From Anthostomella pinea (Eukaryota; Ascomycota; Sordariomycetes; Xylariales; Xylariaceae): a DNA stretch of 64,000 nucleotides. The translations under genes were made by a program, and so were the position numbers. The notes beneath the pieces were generated by a model that ran no database searches, was not told the DNA's origin, and was given only the letters and a program-made list of their open reading frames with translations. The stretch covers positions 2,914,001-2,978,000 of the forward strand of contig CAUWAG010000004.1 in the NCBI GenBank assembly GCA_963556695.1, written 5' to 3'. Below, one piece after another: positions 20,112-31,505 of this stretch (within the stretch, counting starts at the first letter, position 1; each line of letters opens with the position of its first letter).

Positions 20112-22751
20112 TCAGTCGGCGAGCTGAAACGTGTCTCCTTGCCATCCATACGCTCTGCTCAGGCGACGCCCGAAACGTCTTGCCTCGGTGTAGGTGATCT
20201 TACTGCCATGATCATGGGGCTCATGGAACTGGATGCTACGGTTTACGTCCAGTCCCAGGGGCTGGAAGTGCCATACCGAGCCGTAAAGCTTCACGGCTGT
20301 GAAGCCGGCCGAGACCATAGCGTGCAGGAACTCTTTCCACTCAATCTCTCCAGGCTCATCTGAGACAGAAGGCTGAAAGAACAGCTTACGGAAGACTTTC
20401 AGCGCCCTCTTGCTTACCTTGAGCACCGGTTGTAGGTTTTCGATCGGCTCGGGGGTTTCCTCAGTTGACTCCTGGATGCCGAAAGCCGGGTGGGGCTTCC
20501 CCTTTGTTTTGGCCTTGATCTTCTCGATGGCCTTGTTGACGCCCTTACTGTTGGTATCAAGCGTTTCGTATAGATGCAATCCACCAAATGGCTTCGAGAG
20601 TGCATAATCATGGTCTACTCTCTGCTTTCGCTGTGGCTTGGGGGTTTCGATCCATGGGGCTGTTCGTTGTCGTTCTCGCTCGAAGACCGCCTTCAGTCGT
20701 GGAGATAATAAGCAGCCCATGTCATTCAATGTCTCCCAGAGAGAGTCCCAGAAGTTGTCGAGGTGAAATTCGGCCAGGATCATGGCTTCCACATTCTCTT
20801 TAGTCCGTCTCTTGGCAGCTGGGTAGCTGAATCGACCCTCCGTTGGAACTCCACAAGACATCTTGTCTGGACAACCCATAGCTAACAATCGTACGTCACA
20901 TCGTATGTCACGTATGTACTTGGTAGTATTCTTGAAATCAGCTTGGAGATCTTCGAAGGCTTGCTCCATCCCATATTTGAAGCTGCTTGCCCATGGCTGA
21001 TAGAGACTGATTTGGTGAAGGCAGTCAGCCACAAGAGAGAATTCGGCAATTTGGTCTGCGACCCAGGAGGAAGTATAGGTTCTTGTCGCGACGTCTTTTT
21101 GAGTAAGGTTGTCCAGCTCGGTGAGAAGGGTTCTTCGACACGCCATGGGTCGCTGCCATTCCTGTATAAGCATCTCGAACAGCCAGCACAACTCGCGTTT
21201 TGCCCCTGCTTTGGGGGCGCGGTCATAGTCGATTCTGCTTTTGAAGGGGTCCTCCGGGTCGGGAAAGCGACAAAAGGTCTTTCGCATTGGGGGCGAAGCC
21301 ATGAACCCTTGTTGAAGCATGGAAGGTGTGTTGTCAATAACGAGAACCTTTCGCTCGCTTACGTCGGGGTGTGTGGATTCCGTGGTTTTGCATGTGGGTT
21401 TACATGTACCCTTGTAACCGCAAACAACACAACAGCCGAAGCAGCAATCTTCCCAGCAGCACTTGATGATGTTCTCATGACTCTCAAGGAGATAGCACAG
21501 CTCGTGAAACGCGCGGGCTAGGTCGGCCGGCAGATCAGAGTCGGGGGAGACGTCGGCTTGATGTATTCGGTGGACTTTGCGCAGTTTGACTACCTTCTCC
21601 CAAACCACGTACCAATATTCAGCCATGTTGATAGCAGTAACAGCGATCTGTGCGACCAGTCCCTCCCGGTACCATTTGTCGTTCTTAGAGGTGAGAAACG
21701 AGGCGAAAATTGGGTATGCTTTCCCCCATTCCTCTTGAATTTGCACTTGCTCCAATTGATGTTCTTCCCATTCGAGGACCACACTTTCGTAGTAACCAGG
21801 ATCTTCTCTCATCGACCAGAGATGATCCTCCGCAGCTTCAAGCTTGGCGTCGACAACTTGTTCCATTCGATCGAAGTCTATGGTTGCTGGCAGCTTATAC
21901 TGGGACTCAAGTATAGCAACAGCCAGTGATTGAATGCCGCCGGTGCTCGTCGCTGTGGGCATTGGAGGTTGCGGTTGAATGGCGAGAGTAGAGTCCAGGA
22001 GTGATGTCTGTGGTATGTCGTGTAGGATTTTGCGACAACATTGTACCAGGAAAGTGTAGACCCGTTGCTGTATTTCCAGGATCCAGAGACCTTCGGCCAC
22101 CGTGTTCACCTTGCGAGTTTCCAGCGCCTCAATCAGACAGTTGTCGCTGGCCGCGCAGAAGATCTGTCCATATTCATCTGCTGTCTTGCGGCCTCTGAAG
22201 TGCATGACGTACCCTACGAGTTTGTGAAACCTGATTGACCCAACAGAGGACCCGAAGCCTATCGAAGCAAGATCAGCAGAAGCGAACGAATCGGGCGGGT
22301 TGTGAGCTCGAGCGTTGATCATCAAGAGTAGTGGCTCCTTCGTGGCCAGGTCCTCAAGGTTCAGATGTGGCCACATAAATGGTGTGCGATTGATGGCTCG
22401 CCCATTTTCGTCTACCATGGTCTTTCTTATCTTCCAAGTGTTCAGGTCGTGAGTATTTCTCCATGCTGCAACGTCTGGGTTGTGAGTCTGTGGCATGTTG
22501 GAGGTGTCGCTAGAGCGGGCAGAAACCCGAAAACTGTCGATGAGTATCTCCTTCCGTTTGGGTACCGAGCTTTTGGTCCATCGCTTTTGGATATTCGGCT
22601 CGTGCCTCCGGGCAATGTCTTGTAGTTCCTTCCAATTCTTGAAGATGCTGGTTGCCATCAAGCTGGCTTCGGCGCGGGCTTGCTCGGCGGTAATGGTATG
22701 GAGCGGCGGCTCGAATTCGCAGCCTGGTGTGTCGACCTCGGGCGGATCCAT
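20112..22751 (-). CDS. large fungal protein of unknown function
   Basis: A single long minus-strand frame gives 879 residues from the ATG at 22751 (MDPPEVDTPGCEFEP). The frame stays open to 22922, but those extra 57 residues look like 5' leader. The protein resembles a family of large hypothetical proteins common in Pezizomycotina (sometimes labelled 'ipa protein'). Blocks seen include PFMWPHLNLEDLATKEPLLL, GLWILEIQQRVYTFLVQCC, EFHLDNFWDSLWETLND and the C-terminal KLYGSVWHFQPLGLDVNRSI followed by EPH and YTEARRFGRRL. A Cys-rich patch near residue 480 (KCCWEDCCFGCCVVCGYKGT, continuing CKPTCK) could bind metal. No catalytic motif, signal peptide or membrane segment was found. Function is unknown. 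Confidence 0.8.
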   Translation of the reverse strand: MDPPEVDTPGCEFEPPLHTITAEQARAEASLMATSIFKNWKELQDIARRHEPNIQKRWTKSSVPKRKEILIDSFRVSARSSDTSNMPQTHNPDVAAWRNTHDLNTWKIRKTMVDENGRAINRTPFMWPHLNLEDLATKEPLLLMINARAHNPPDSFASADLASIGFGSSVGSIRFHKLVGYVMHFRGRKTADEYGQIFCAASDNCLIEALETRKVNTVAEGLWILEIQQRVYTFLVQCCRKILHDIPQTSLLDSTLAIQPQPPMPTATSTGGIQSLAVAILESQYKLPATIDFDRMEQVVDAKLEAAEDHLWSMREDPGYYESVVLEWEEHQLEQVQIQEEWGKAYPIFASFLTSKNDKWYREGLVAQIAVTAINMAEYWYVVWEKVVKLRKVHRIHQADVSPDSDLPADLARAFHELCYLLESHENIIKCCWEDCCFGCCVVCGYKGTCKPTCKTTESTHPDVSERKVLVIDNTPSMLQQGFMASPPMRKTFCRFPDPEDPFKSRIDYDRAPKAGAKRELCWLFEMLIQEWQRPMACRRTLLTELDNLTQKDVATRTYTSSWVADQIAEFSLVADCLHQISLYQPWASSFKYGMEQAFEDLQADFKNTTKYIRDIRCDVRLLAMGCPDKMSCGVPTEGRFSYPAAKRRTKENVEAMILAEFHLDNFWDSLWETLNDMGCLLSPRLKAVFERERQRTAPWIETPKPQRKQRVDHDYALSKPFGGLHLYETLDTNSKGVNKAIEKIKAKTKGKPHPAFGIQESTEETPEPIENLQPVLKVSKRALKVFRKLFFQPSVSDEPGEIEWKEFLHAMVSAGFTAVKLYGSVWHFQPLGLDVNRSIQFHEPHDHGSKITYTEARRFGRRLSRAYGWQGDTFQLAD

Positions 22752-23900
22752 CGCTGCGACTGATCTGATGAACAGGTTATGAGTGGAAAGTACAGTGTAC
22801 CAAGACGTAGACAGGAAGGGTAAGAAGTGCAGGGCAAAGTGAATCTTCTCTGTGGAACTGACACGGTTGTTGGCTGTGGTGAAGGGAGGTGGAGGCGCAT
22901 AGGTTTGTATCGCTGTGGGCAACAGCGTGGGCGACAGAGCTCCCTTCCAAGACGGGCACAGAGGGAGTTGCCGAGGCAGTAACAGAAAGAGATCAAAGGC
23001 TACAGCTCGTTAGAATCGCAAGGTGAAACGGGGTTGTATGGAAGTGGCTCTCCGTGGAAGTGGTTGCGTGACAATGGTTGTATGGAATTGGTTGGGTTAG
23101 ACCACCAACCCAGGATATATTGGGAGATACGAAACAACTTCCAAGGCCTCGCCGCGGTACCAGGGTTGCAACAGGACAGGTTTAACAGGCTTGACAGATT
23201 TGACAATAAGCACGAGAGGACAACAACAAGCACCACCACGACGAGCACAACGACTAGGACGACTCGGACGACTCGGACGACTCGGACGAGGACAAGCACG
23301 AGTCCACGACGAGGTGTCACGGTTCTGACTAGCCGCCCATATAAGTGGATGCAGACGGTCAAGAGCTCGAGTTGACAACGTTCTACTTGTAGTGTAGCGG
23401 TATGGTGCTGCATTCCTGTGCCGTTACACGAGGACCACAACAAGCAGGACACCTTACGAAGGGGCTGAAGAAAGCTCGTCCAACCGACGAGACAGACTGC
23501 TGACACCCCGATTCGCAGACGGGAAAACACTGGGGTTTTGTTAAGACAAGTACCTGGCCTCCTACATAGATGCTTCACGTACTTGATGCTGTCCAGGGGT
23601 TTTCATTGACTGATAAGTTGCAAGAGTACACATGCACCATCTTCGTCTCGCATCCCTCCCCAGATTGGTACTAAGGAACGTGTGCGGTGGTTGGTGAGAC
23701 GTGTCGGTATGACATCGCTCATGGCGTAGAAAAACCTGCCTGGATCACTTTGTTCATTGCTTGGTGCAAAGAATCGCTGTCAGATGTGTGTGGGCTGTTG
23801 ACACATTTGGTGAATTGCTTGACCGCGAGTGATTCCAAGTGCATAAAGCCCTGACTGCCGTTCTCCTTTCATCCTTTGCCCGATTTATGGCTGGATCTGG
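22752..23900. other. intergenic with short tandem repeat
   Basis: This is the upstream region of the large minus-strand gene. At about 23257..23290 there is a tandem repeat of a 9-base unit (GACGACTCG, about 3.5 copies) inside a CAACAAGCACC-rich stretch. A TAGTGTAGCGG box near 23391 looks like a tRNA A-box but no cloverleaf follows. No gene recognised. Confidence 0.4.
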
Positions 23901-24057
23901 TAACGGCGGAGGCATAGATGTGGGACAGCCCTAGATGTGGGACAGTTTTCACACCAAAAGGCCACACTTGCACCCACACATAACTCCATCTGGATTGAGG
24001 CTCTAGATAATATAAAAACAGCAAAAGAATCGCCTTTTCTTGGAGTTTTTAGCAATA
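23901..24057 (+). repeat. dispersed repeat, copy 2 (pair with 14775)
   Basis: This begins TAACGGCGGAGGCATAGATG, carries a duplicated CTAGATGTGGGACAG, and ends TTTTCTTGGAGTTTTTAGCA, matching 14775..14912 in order. It lies shortly upstream of an LTR fragment. Confidence 0.6.
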
Positions 24058-24112
24058 CTAATTATTGTCGCGGTACCGTGCAGGCTGGCGGATTGCGCAG
24101 CGCGAAGATCAA

Positions 24113-24306
24113 TGTGACGGCCTGCACAGACCTTCCCACATGACAAGTGGATACTTCCCAATAGAGGAAGGATCTGACCAGAGGATCCCCTTAAAGGGGC
24201 AACCTCCCACTGTATCTATCTCTCTCTCTCTCTTCCTTTCCTCTCTAGTCTTGATATTCTCGTTAATAGAGTAATAGCTGCTTGCTGCCGGCCTTGTCCC
24301 AGCTCA
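24113..24306 (-). repeat. solo LTR fragment, TGTCACGG family
   Basis: Nearly identical to 47876..48069 (GTGACGGCCTGCACAGACC... through the CTTAAAGGGGCAACCTCCC block, the CT-rich run and the TAATAGCTGCTTGCTGC block). It stops at CCCAGCTC, so the last 15-20 bases of the LTR, including its TGTCACGG end, are lost. Confidence 0.8.
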
Positions 24307-24408
24307 ATCACTCCCGGTCCAAGGTCGTTATCCCTCATTGACTCCTCAGCGCATAGGTCATAGCATATTTCTCTGCGTCATCTTCGGCGTAGCAAGCAGA
24401 TCAATACA

Positions 24409-25015
24409 ATGCCTCAAGCCACCATCGAAAGCAAAGCAACGGCTGGAAGCTGTATATTCCGCTTCTTCGACTTGCCGCCTGAGATCAGACTGAAAGTCCT
24501 TGAAAACACTGACTTAGTCACACCCACAGGCCGGGCCTGCTGCCACCCAAAAGTTGGGTACGGGGTGTCCATCGAATTGAGAAGAAACTCCTTCCGGGCC
24601 CCGAGCGCGCTATTCCTCGTCAGCAAGGCATTCTACGAGCAGGCGCGAGAGGTCTTCCTGCGAAGGAACCACTTCGAAATCCACCAGTGTACCACCTGGA
24701 GGCCACCATATGAGCCGCCTCGCTACGCCTCGAGCGAGTTCTTCGCTCAAGGCATTACCGCCGTCCGGCTATCTGCACATACGATCTTTGGAGTTCATCC
24801 TCTACTTTCCGGAGGAGCGAGCACGAGGAGACTGGCTCCGCACCCTCGACCGTATCAACGACGCAGGCGGACTCGACCTGCGGTTTGTGCGCATCTGTTT
24901 CTGCAATTACACGCCCAGCTGGGAGGCGTGGAAGGCCACCACAGTCCGGGACCGGTCGGGCGGTATGGCGATGCTGAGACGCTTTGTCGGGGAGCACCTA
25001 TGGTCGTTCCCTTGA
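24409..25015 (+). pseudogene. F-box/2EXR-like protein gene, frameshifted
   Basis: The N-terminus CIFRFFDLPPEIRLKVLENT and the later SALFLVSKAFYEQAREVFL are typical of the large fungal F-box-like (2EXR) family, with a short helical motif then an LFLV-x-K/R-x-FY block. The frame starting at ATG 24409 drifts into an Arg/His/Pro-rich, non-family sequence after about residue 115. The matching continuation (YLHIRSLEFILYFPEERARG, then WLRTLDRINDAGGL) lies in another frame from about 24755 to 25015. A one-base frameshift near 24745 therefore separates the halves. No intron signals explain it. It is probably a pseudogene; a sequence error is the alternative. Confidence 0.6.
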
Positions 25016-28000
25016 CCCGAAGGACCACCGGTGTTCACCCAACGCCTACAGGTGGATATCCATAGCGGCGGCGCTCTATTTAGATATCAAGTCTACAGGG
25101 GAGCCGGCGGGGTCACCGAAACCGAGCTGGGAAATATTCACGACTGGAGCCTTGTGTCCCGCTCCTTCTGCTGGCCGAGGCTAAGCGACGCAGTCGAGTC
25201 ATCTAGCAGCGACGCTCAAGGCGCTGACTGGACTGAGGAGCTTGCAGTGAAGGAACAGAGTGACTCGTTGTGAATCTTGTCCAGCAGGAACGGTAGGCCT
25301 GGGAAGGCCGAGAATGGCAACTCGACGACGTGGATTTCGAGGTATTTTACGGAGAAGGGCGGCCATACATTTGATCTCCCTGTAGTCATCCGAATATATA
25401 AATACACCGGGTAGCCGATGCCACAACACAATCCTCAACCCCGGGCCTTGAGTAAGAGCTTGCCCGTGTCGGGAGTGTGGCTACAGCGCAGCGCACTTTC
25501 CCAGAGACGACTATCGAAAATTCACGTTTTTGAGCTTCGGTCTTGACATACCTTATGTAGAAGACAGTTCAATCCGTGCCTACATGTAGCCCACAGAGAA
25601 TGAGCTGCGGCCTCTCCTCGTGCTGTTCTCATTGACGGTACACGCCAAACTCCGGAATTGTATCATATTCTGGGAAAATGGAGATGACCCAATCCCATTT
25701 TGAAGCACATCCGGCCACTTCCCACGGATCCGCCCCCTGTTAGCCCCAGCCCAGGACCTTCGCTCGTACTGAGGTATGTGTCGACCAGCGCCCTATCCAG
25801 AAGAACAGAAGATCCAGCCAGAAGGCGGTGCCATCGCGGCGCTTTTCAGAACGGTGTGTGATGCCCAAGAGAGTCGCCCTGCCCACGGCATCGTCAGATT
25901 AGACGTCGCAAGAGGGCCTCATCAGAGCCACAGCGTCCCGCCAGAAGGGAACCATCACCCGTCGCGTGACCCTCCTCCAGGGCAAGTAATGCCGCTTCCT
26001 CCAAACGCCGCTTCCTGGACGTCGCCTCCTTTGCCCGCCCGTGTCGCTTTCTTTGAACGCCGTTTTCCTCGAACGCGTGTTTGGTATCGCTTAGGCGTCC
26101 CTTACCATGGCTGTTAGTTCACAAGAAGTGTCCAACACATGATCATAGTCCACAAAAGAGTGTCCCACGCATCATATATGCTTACGTGACCTACTAATGG
26201 TCGTACCGTGGCGTCATAAGGCCGAACGTTGTTCGAAGCCCTGTCATGTCATGGTCAAGGGGTAACCCTCCGCAAGCACACCTTCAATGGCTGTCGTAGG
26301 TACCGAGCTCAGCAGAGGTCAACAACGTCGCGCCCTGCCTACAGTAGTGACTGGTCCCCTGGCCAAAGACCGAATGTGAGTATCAGCGATGTGACGAGAA
26401 CGTGTTGTTCCGTATTCCGACGTAGAGTCACCCTGGACAGTGACGGCATCGTCGACAACTCATACACCATCCACATTGATAGTTGACGTTCCCAGACGTG
26501 AGCGAGAACCGAGGTACAGATTGTCCAGTACTTGCGAGTGACAAGTAATCCGTGTACCACACCTATATAACTTACCTAGGTATAAATGCGCCGCAAAACC
26601 GGATTGCCATGAATGCAGGAACACGTCTCATTAACCATGTCATGCCGGGCGCCGTCATGACTTCATCTATTCTGCAAGGTACAGAAAACTTGGTATGGCA
26701 CCCAATGTACGAGCAGTTTATCCCTGAGATTGGGCACCTATAATAGGGCATGAGTATTCGGTCGGCTCCCCTTGCATTCAGCTATGGTGCGCGAGATGGT
26801 TGGCCGACAAGCTCTTTGTTGTCTTCGGCCGAGTATAGCAGACGGCATATCGGTTCAGCAACAGAACGGCAAAAAATACCATTGGCATTCCAACGCAGAC
26901 CGGCCTGCCTTGCGGCCATGCGCGTCGTTCATGTCAGCAGCCTGAATGATACTGGGTGATCGAACCGGTCGGCCGGGTGAGGTGGCACGATTGCCACGTC
27001 GACGACGTTGTAGAACGTCAACTGAGATCCTTGACAGGACCTTTTCGACAGTAACATGCCAGCCCTACTAAGGTAGGTACCAACAACAATTGAACGCTTA
27101 AAGCTAGAATATCGTCCCAGGTGTATCATCCCATCAAAGAATAGATGGGAGCAAACACATTGGATGGGAAAGAAGGCAGGTAGCCGCAGCGCGGAAATAG
27201 CGCATCGTCATGCAATGCCGCAAGGCGGCGGGCGTGAACTGCTGCACTTTGGGTGCCCAAGCATCACTTGAAGCATTCCCCTGTGCCCAAGCAGCCAAGC
27301 AACCATCGGTAGATTTTGAGACAGGGGTGAATGCTAAAATATTTCGGGCGCATGACGGTGAGATCCCCGAACCTGCTCAGCAAGCACAAATTATAGGGGG
27401 GAAGCGCGGAAGAATGGAAGGCCTCAGCCAGAAGGCTTTGAGGAAACATGGCCGACCGCTGTAGATCGGTGGCCTAAAGCAGCCTGGACCGAGTGGCTAG
27501 GGGACGTCCCGAGAGACTAAAATCCTCCCGCGTAAGATCTCACCAATATTGACTCCGTGGGGGTACCAAATGGCAAAAGGAGAATGCTGACTTCGAACTT
27601 GACAAACGAAGAGAGAGAAAGCCGCCGATGTGTATCGGTGTAGAGATTCTTATCAGACCGGCCAAGCTGCAATGCTGCGCCCAACAAGTGAAACGGCGGA
27701 CAGAACAAGCTCCCGTTGACATGTGGTCGAGGCGCGGTGCCGAATACGGAAGCTGAGGCCGATTGCACATGAAACCTGACCCTGGAGACTTGATAGGTCC
27801 GTCCCCGTATCTTGTGAAGTTGTGAGCCCCTTGTCCATTTGACAGCGTCCAACTTCAAGAGAACTTGAGGCTTGAGTGAAGGAATCGTGATTCCCAGCTT
27901 GTCACTGTCGACGAGTCATGACCGGCCACCCAGCTGGAGGGAAATGCACATGCACCTAGCTGCAGCCTACAGGAAGATGTCTGATCTAATAGGCAGCCGG

Positions 28001-28320
28001 CGGCAGACTTGGTTGGTCTCACATCGAGCAGTAATCAAGGCACTTCGCAGCGATCATTGGCTCAGCCTCAGGGGCTCACAGTGGGGTCGAGCACTAGCAT
28101 AAACTGCCAATTAGCGAGTGTCCAGCATCTCGGTGGTAGCTGGTCAAGCTCGCGGCCGCAGTATCGAGAACCCGGGACAGCGCTGAAGAAAATGGTGCCC
28201 GCATTGTTAAGCGCGGTCCACAGCATGCCGCGCGCCAAAACCCCCAACGAAGATGGCGCGAGCTGGAGAGCTTTTCCCCTACGGGCCTCGGTTCTGTCAG
28301 AGGCGCCCGCGCGCTTAATT

Positions 28321-28351
<31 letters not shown>

Positions 28352-29950
28352 TGTCTCCTCCGCGCTTCGCTCTAGAACCAGCGGGTGGTGTGCATTATCT
28401 TGCCTGACATCCAGTCATCATCATCTATGAATCATCATCTCGGGACCGCTTGAACGTTAGCAAATTGCATTCGTGGCTTGCAGGAAAGATGAGGGAGATT
28501 GAGATGATGAAGGGTCGCTGATTTCTCCCGGCCCCTGGTCCGACAGGCCAGCTCACCCCTGCATCAGATCGATTTGTCGTCGGCAGGTTTCACCATCCTT
28601 ACCGTCGCCGCCGAGTCTGCTGATAGTGCCCAATGAGGCAACAGGATCTATCACACCAGCGTGGCTCGCAGCTAGGTAGCTCCGCGGCCCCTATGCCCTT
28701 GCCCCTTTTGCCCCTCGTCCCTGTCGACTCTCGAGTCTCCAAGTTCCCACCCCCACCACCCACAACTGCCACATGCCAATCGAACCAACCACTTTCAGTC
28801 AGCCTCCAACAACCACGCACATGGCTGCCCATTGCGGTCTGACATACCTCGTTGGGGCACGTTGCCAGCTCACATTCCTGCAAGCCTGCCTACATTGCCA
28901 CTTTGCATACCTTATCTGGAAAGCTCTAACCCTCCACACCCGTGCGAGTGCGCTACTGTAGTTAGTGGGCAGTCCACTCCGGGTGTCCGGATCTCCAAGG
29001 TGGTATTCAGGGTCTGCTATTATCCACCACCATCTCCAACACGCCAGTCTGTGCCCAAGCACCCAAGCAAGTCCATTGGAATTAGACATCGAGCGTGTTC
29101 ACGTCATCGACCACTCACGATGCGCAAGTGCTTCTCTCGTGGTGTAGCTTATCCCAAGTGCGGCGCGCACAGATAGCTAACGTGACGCTCAACAGTCAGG
29201 AACAGGCGCCCAATGTCACTTCGGCGTACCATCCACCACTCTATTCTCCTGCGCCAGGTGAGGGAAGAGGCACGGGAACGGGAGAGGGTAGTTTCATCCT
29301 TGCTCCCATAATTCGCCAAAATTACCTTTCCGCATTGGGACGATATCATGCCCGCCTTTCTTTGGTTCTCGAGTCCGCTCGCCTCTTCCACCCTGGTCCG
29401 CGTGAGTGGTAGTGGCAGGGTGGGCTGGGTGGCTAAGCACCATGCTCTCCCTGGTTGACTATCTCGGCAGTGGGCACTCGACTCCCTTGGTCCGTTGGTC
29501 TGGTCCGGCCTGTTAAATGGGGGTGGAGCTGCTCCTCGACCGGGGCGGAACTACATTGCCATGGGAGTCAAGGGCCCAATATATACCCCCAAGGTCTGCC
29601 ATCCCTCTCGAAATCCTGTTGTTGGTCTTGCTACCTTCGCGTCCAACTATCGTGCCTCCCACTCTCTTTCTTCCGCCTTGCTAGCCAGGCCTATATCACA
29701 TTCTTTTCTGCTTCACTATAGCCACAACTCTTGGCTCATATCACCTTACCTTCGTCTTTCTTTGGATATATATCTACCCACTTCCTGCAAGACAGGCATT
29801 GATTCACCCGTTTACCAAGAATAGCGCTGCACATACTCCTCCACTACCGGCCTTTGAGTGTACTTGGATCTAACACTTCTGTTTCATCGGAATCATACTG
29901 TTGTGGAAGCTAAACACCGTCTTCACTTACGCATCCTCACATCTTTCACG
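25016..29950. other. long intergenic region, no gene recognised
   Basis: About 4.9 kb without a convincing gene. The open frames are short, overlap on both strands and lack motifs or a codon pattern. An AGC trinucleotide run (about 9-10 units) lies at 28321..28349. The last 600 bases, with CT-rich stretches and TATA-like boxes near 29765, are probably the promoter and leader of the GH16 gene. Confidence 0.4.
28321..28349. repeat. AGC trinucleotide microsatellite
   Basis: A run of about ten AGC units that is not inside a recognised coding region. It may vary in length between strains. Confidence 0.85.
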
Positions 29951-30858
29951 ATGCTTTTCCAGAGCACACTTCTCCCTCTGCTTCCCGGCCTCGTGGCTGG
30001 GATTGCCGCCCCCGCCATGCCGGGCATGAAGATCGTCTGGTCTGACGACTTCGAGGGTAGCGCGGGCTCTTCTCCCAATGGCGATCTCTGGAACGTCATG
30101 GACGCCATCGACACCAACGGCGAAGTTCAAACGTACTCGACTGCCAACACCAACCTGCAGATTTCTGGTGGAGGAACCGTCCAGTTCGTTCCTCGGAGAT
30201 CTCAGAGTGGCCACTGGACCTCGGGCCGTATCGAGACGAAGGCTTCCTTCACACCGGACGCCGGCAAGATCATGACTCTGAAGGCCAACATCCTTCTCGG
30301 CGACAATGCGGCCGCGAATAAGCAAGGGATGTGGCCTGCCTTCTGGGCGCTGGGCGATGCGGTCAGACACGGAACCGAATGGCCAGCCTGTGGAGAGGTC
30401 GACATTTTCGAGCAGGTCAACGGTGCTGCCACGGGCTACGGTACACTGCACTGCGGCAGCGACAGTGGCGGCCCTTGCAACGAGCCCACCGGGCGTGCCG
30501 GTTCCGTTGCGCTGCCCACCGAGGATTTTCACACATGGGGTGTCACTATCGACCTCACCAACCCCGACTGGACCGCGCAGACCATATCGTGGCAACTAGA
30601 CGACGCGACCTACTCGACGGTCACCGGAGCGGAGATTGGCGACGCCCCTATCTGGTCGAGCCTCGCCCACAGCCCGTTATACATGATCCTGAACGTTGCC
30701 GTCGGCGGTGATTGGCCCGGCGCGCCTAATGCTGTAAGTTGACAGCCAGAAGTGTCTGACGCCTGATTAACAAGTACTAATCTCCTCTCTCACAGGCTAC
30801 TCTCGATGGCTATGGCGCCATGATGGAGGTCCAGTGGGTCGCCGCCTACTCGTCGTAG
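29951..30858 (+). CDS. secreted GH16 beta-glucanase
   Basis: Two exons, 29951..30733 and 30796..30858, encode 281 residues; the phase-0 intron (GTAAGT...CACAG) is short. The N-terminus MLFQSTLLPLLPGLVAGIAA is a clear signal peptide, so the ATG at 29951 is preferred over the in-frame 29858. The GH16 catalytic motif is intact as E149-V-D-I-F-E154 in CGEVDIFEQVN, with Glu149 as nucleophile and Glu154 as acid/base. Flanking family blocks are GRIETKASFTP, GMWPAFWALGDAV, YGTLHCG and the C-terminal MILNVAVGGDWPG. GH16 enzymes of this layout cut beta-1,3 or mixed beta-1,3/1,4 glucans in the wall of the fungus or a plant; the exact linkage cannot be told. It is a complete catalytic domain without a binding module or GPI tail. 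Confidence 0.92.
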
Positions 30859-31414
30859 AACAGCGACAGCGACGCATCTTCGCGCGAGTTACGGATTTAC
30901 GACACTAGATCTCCAGCAGAGAACGTATATACGGGCACGGCGTTCGGATTTGGGGAATCATTCGATTTGATTCAAGATACCTCCTTTTGCTTTAGATTCT
31001 CCGGGGCCTCGTCTGTCTGAAAAGCATGACGAGTAGAGCAAAACCTTTTACATTCTAGATCGATGCCTTTGGTGCATGGAAGAGAGAGTTAGTTGCCAGA
31101 TGGGCTATGTTGGGTTTTTTCTCGATAGCGCCCGGGAGCGAGCGGGCAAGATATGTAAGAGCTGGTCGCATGTCGAGTGCGCCGGTTGGGCAGCGAGTTA
31201 TATTTAATATTGTTTAGTCGTCAATGTCGAAATGATTAACTCGATATACTTACCCATCTTCATCACCACCACCAGAACAAAGTGCATGGCGACTTCGCCG
31301 TCATAGGGGTCGCGGGTCCACCCCTTCTCGAAGATCCTCCAACCTAGTAGTGGAGGTGGGTGGGGATACAGATTTGATCTAGGGCTCCGATGAATGCGCA
31401 TAAGAGCCTACTAT
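30859..31414. other. 3' flank of GH16 gene, transition to AT-rich DNA
   Basis: Normal composition until about 31400, then an abrupt shift to AT-rich sequence. No gene recognised. Confidence 0.4.
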
Positions 31415-31419
31415 GCCGG

Positions 31420-31505
31420 TATTTTCATTATACCGCGTATTATACCGTTATGCCGATACTTAAGCGGTATAACAGGCCGTATAACCGTGTATAATGAAAT
31501 AAAGT
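31420..31505. repeat. imperfect palindrome at edge of AT-rich tract
   Basis: The arm 31420..31445 (TATTTTCATTATACCGCG...) is matched imperfectly by the reverse complement of 31479..31505. Several GCGGTATA/TATACCG units lie between. It may be the end of a decayed element. Confidence 0.45.

Noticed and set aside
23034..23375. Plus-strand open frame with Thr-Arg repeats
   Set aside because: It is produced by the CAACAAG/GACGACTCG simple repeats and has no other sign of coding.
23385..23450. tRNA A-box-like TAGTGTAGCGG
   Set aside because: No B-box or T-arm follows and no cloverleaf can be formed.
25776..26117. 113-codon Pro-rich open frame
   Set aside because: No family resemblance, no splice context, composition like the rest of the spacer.
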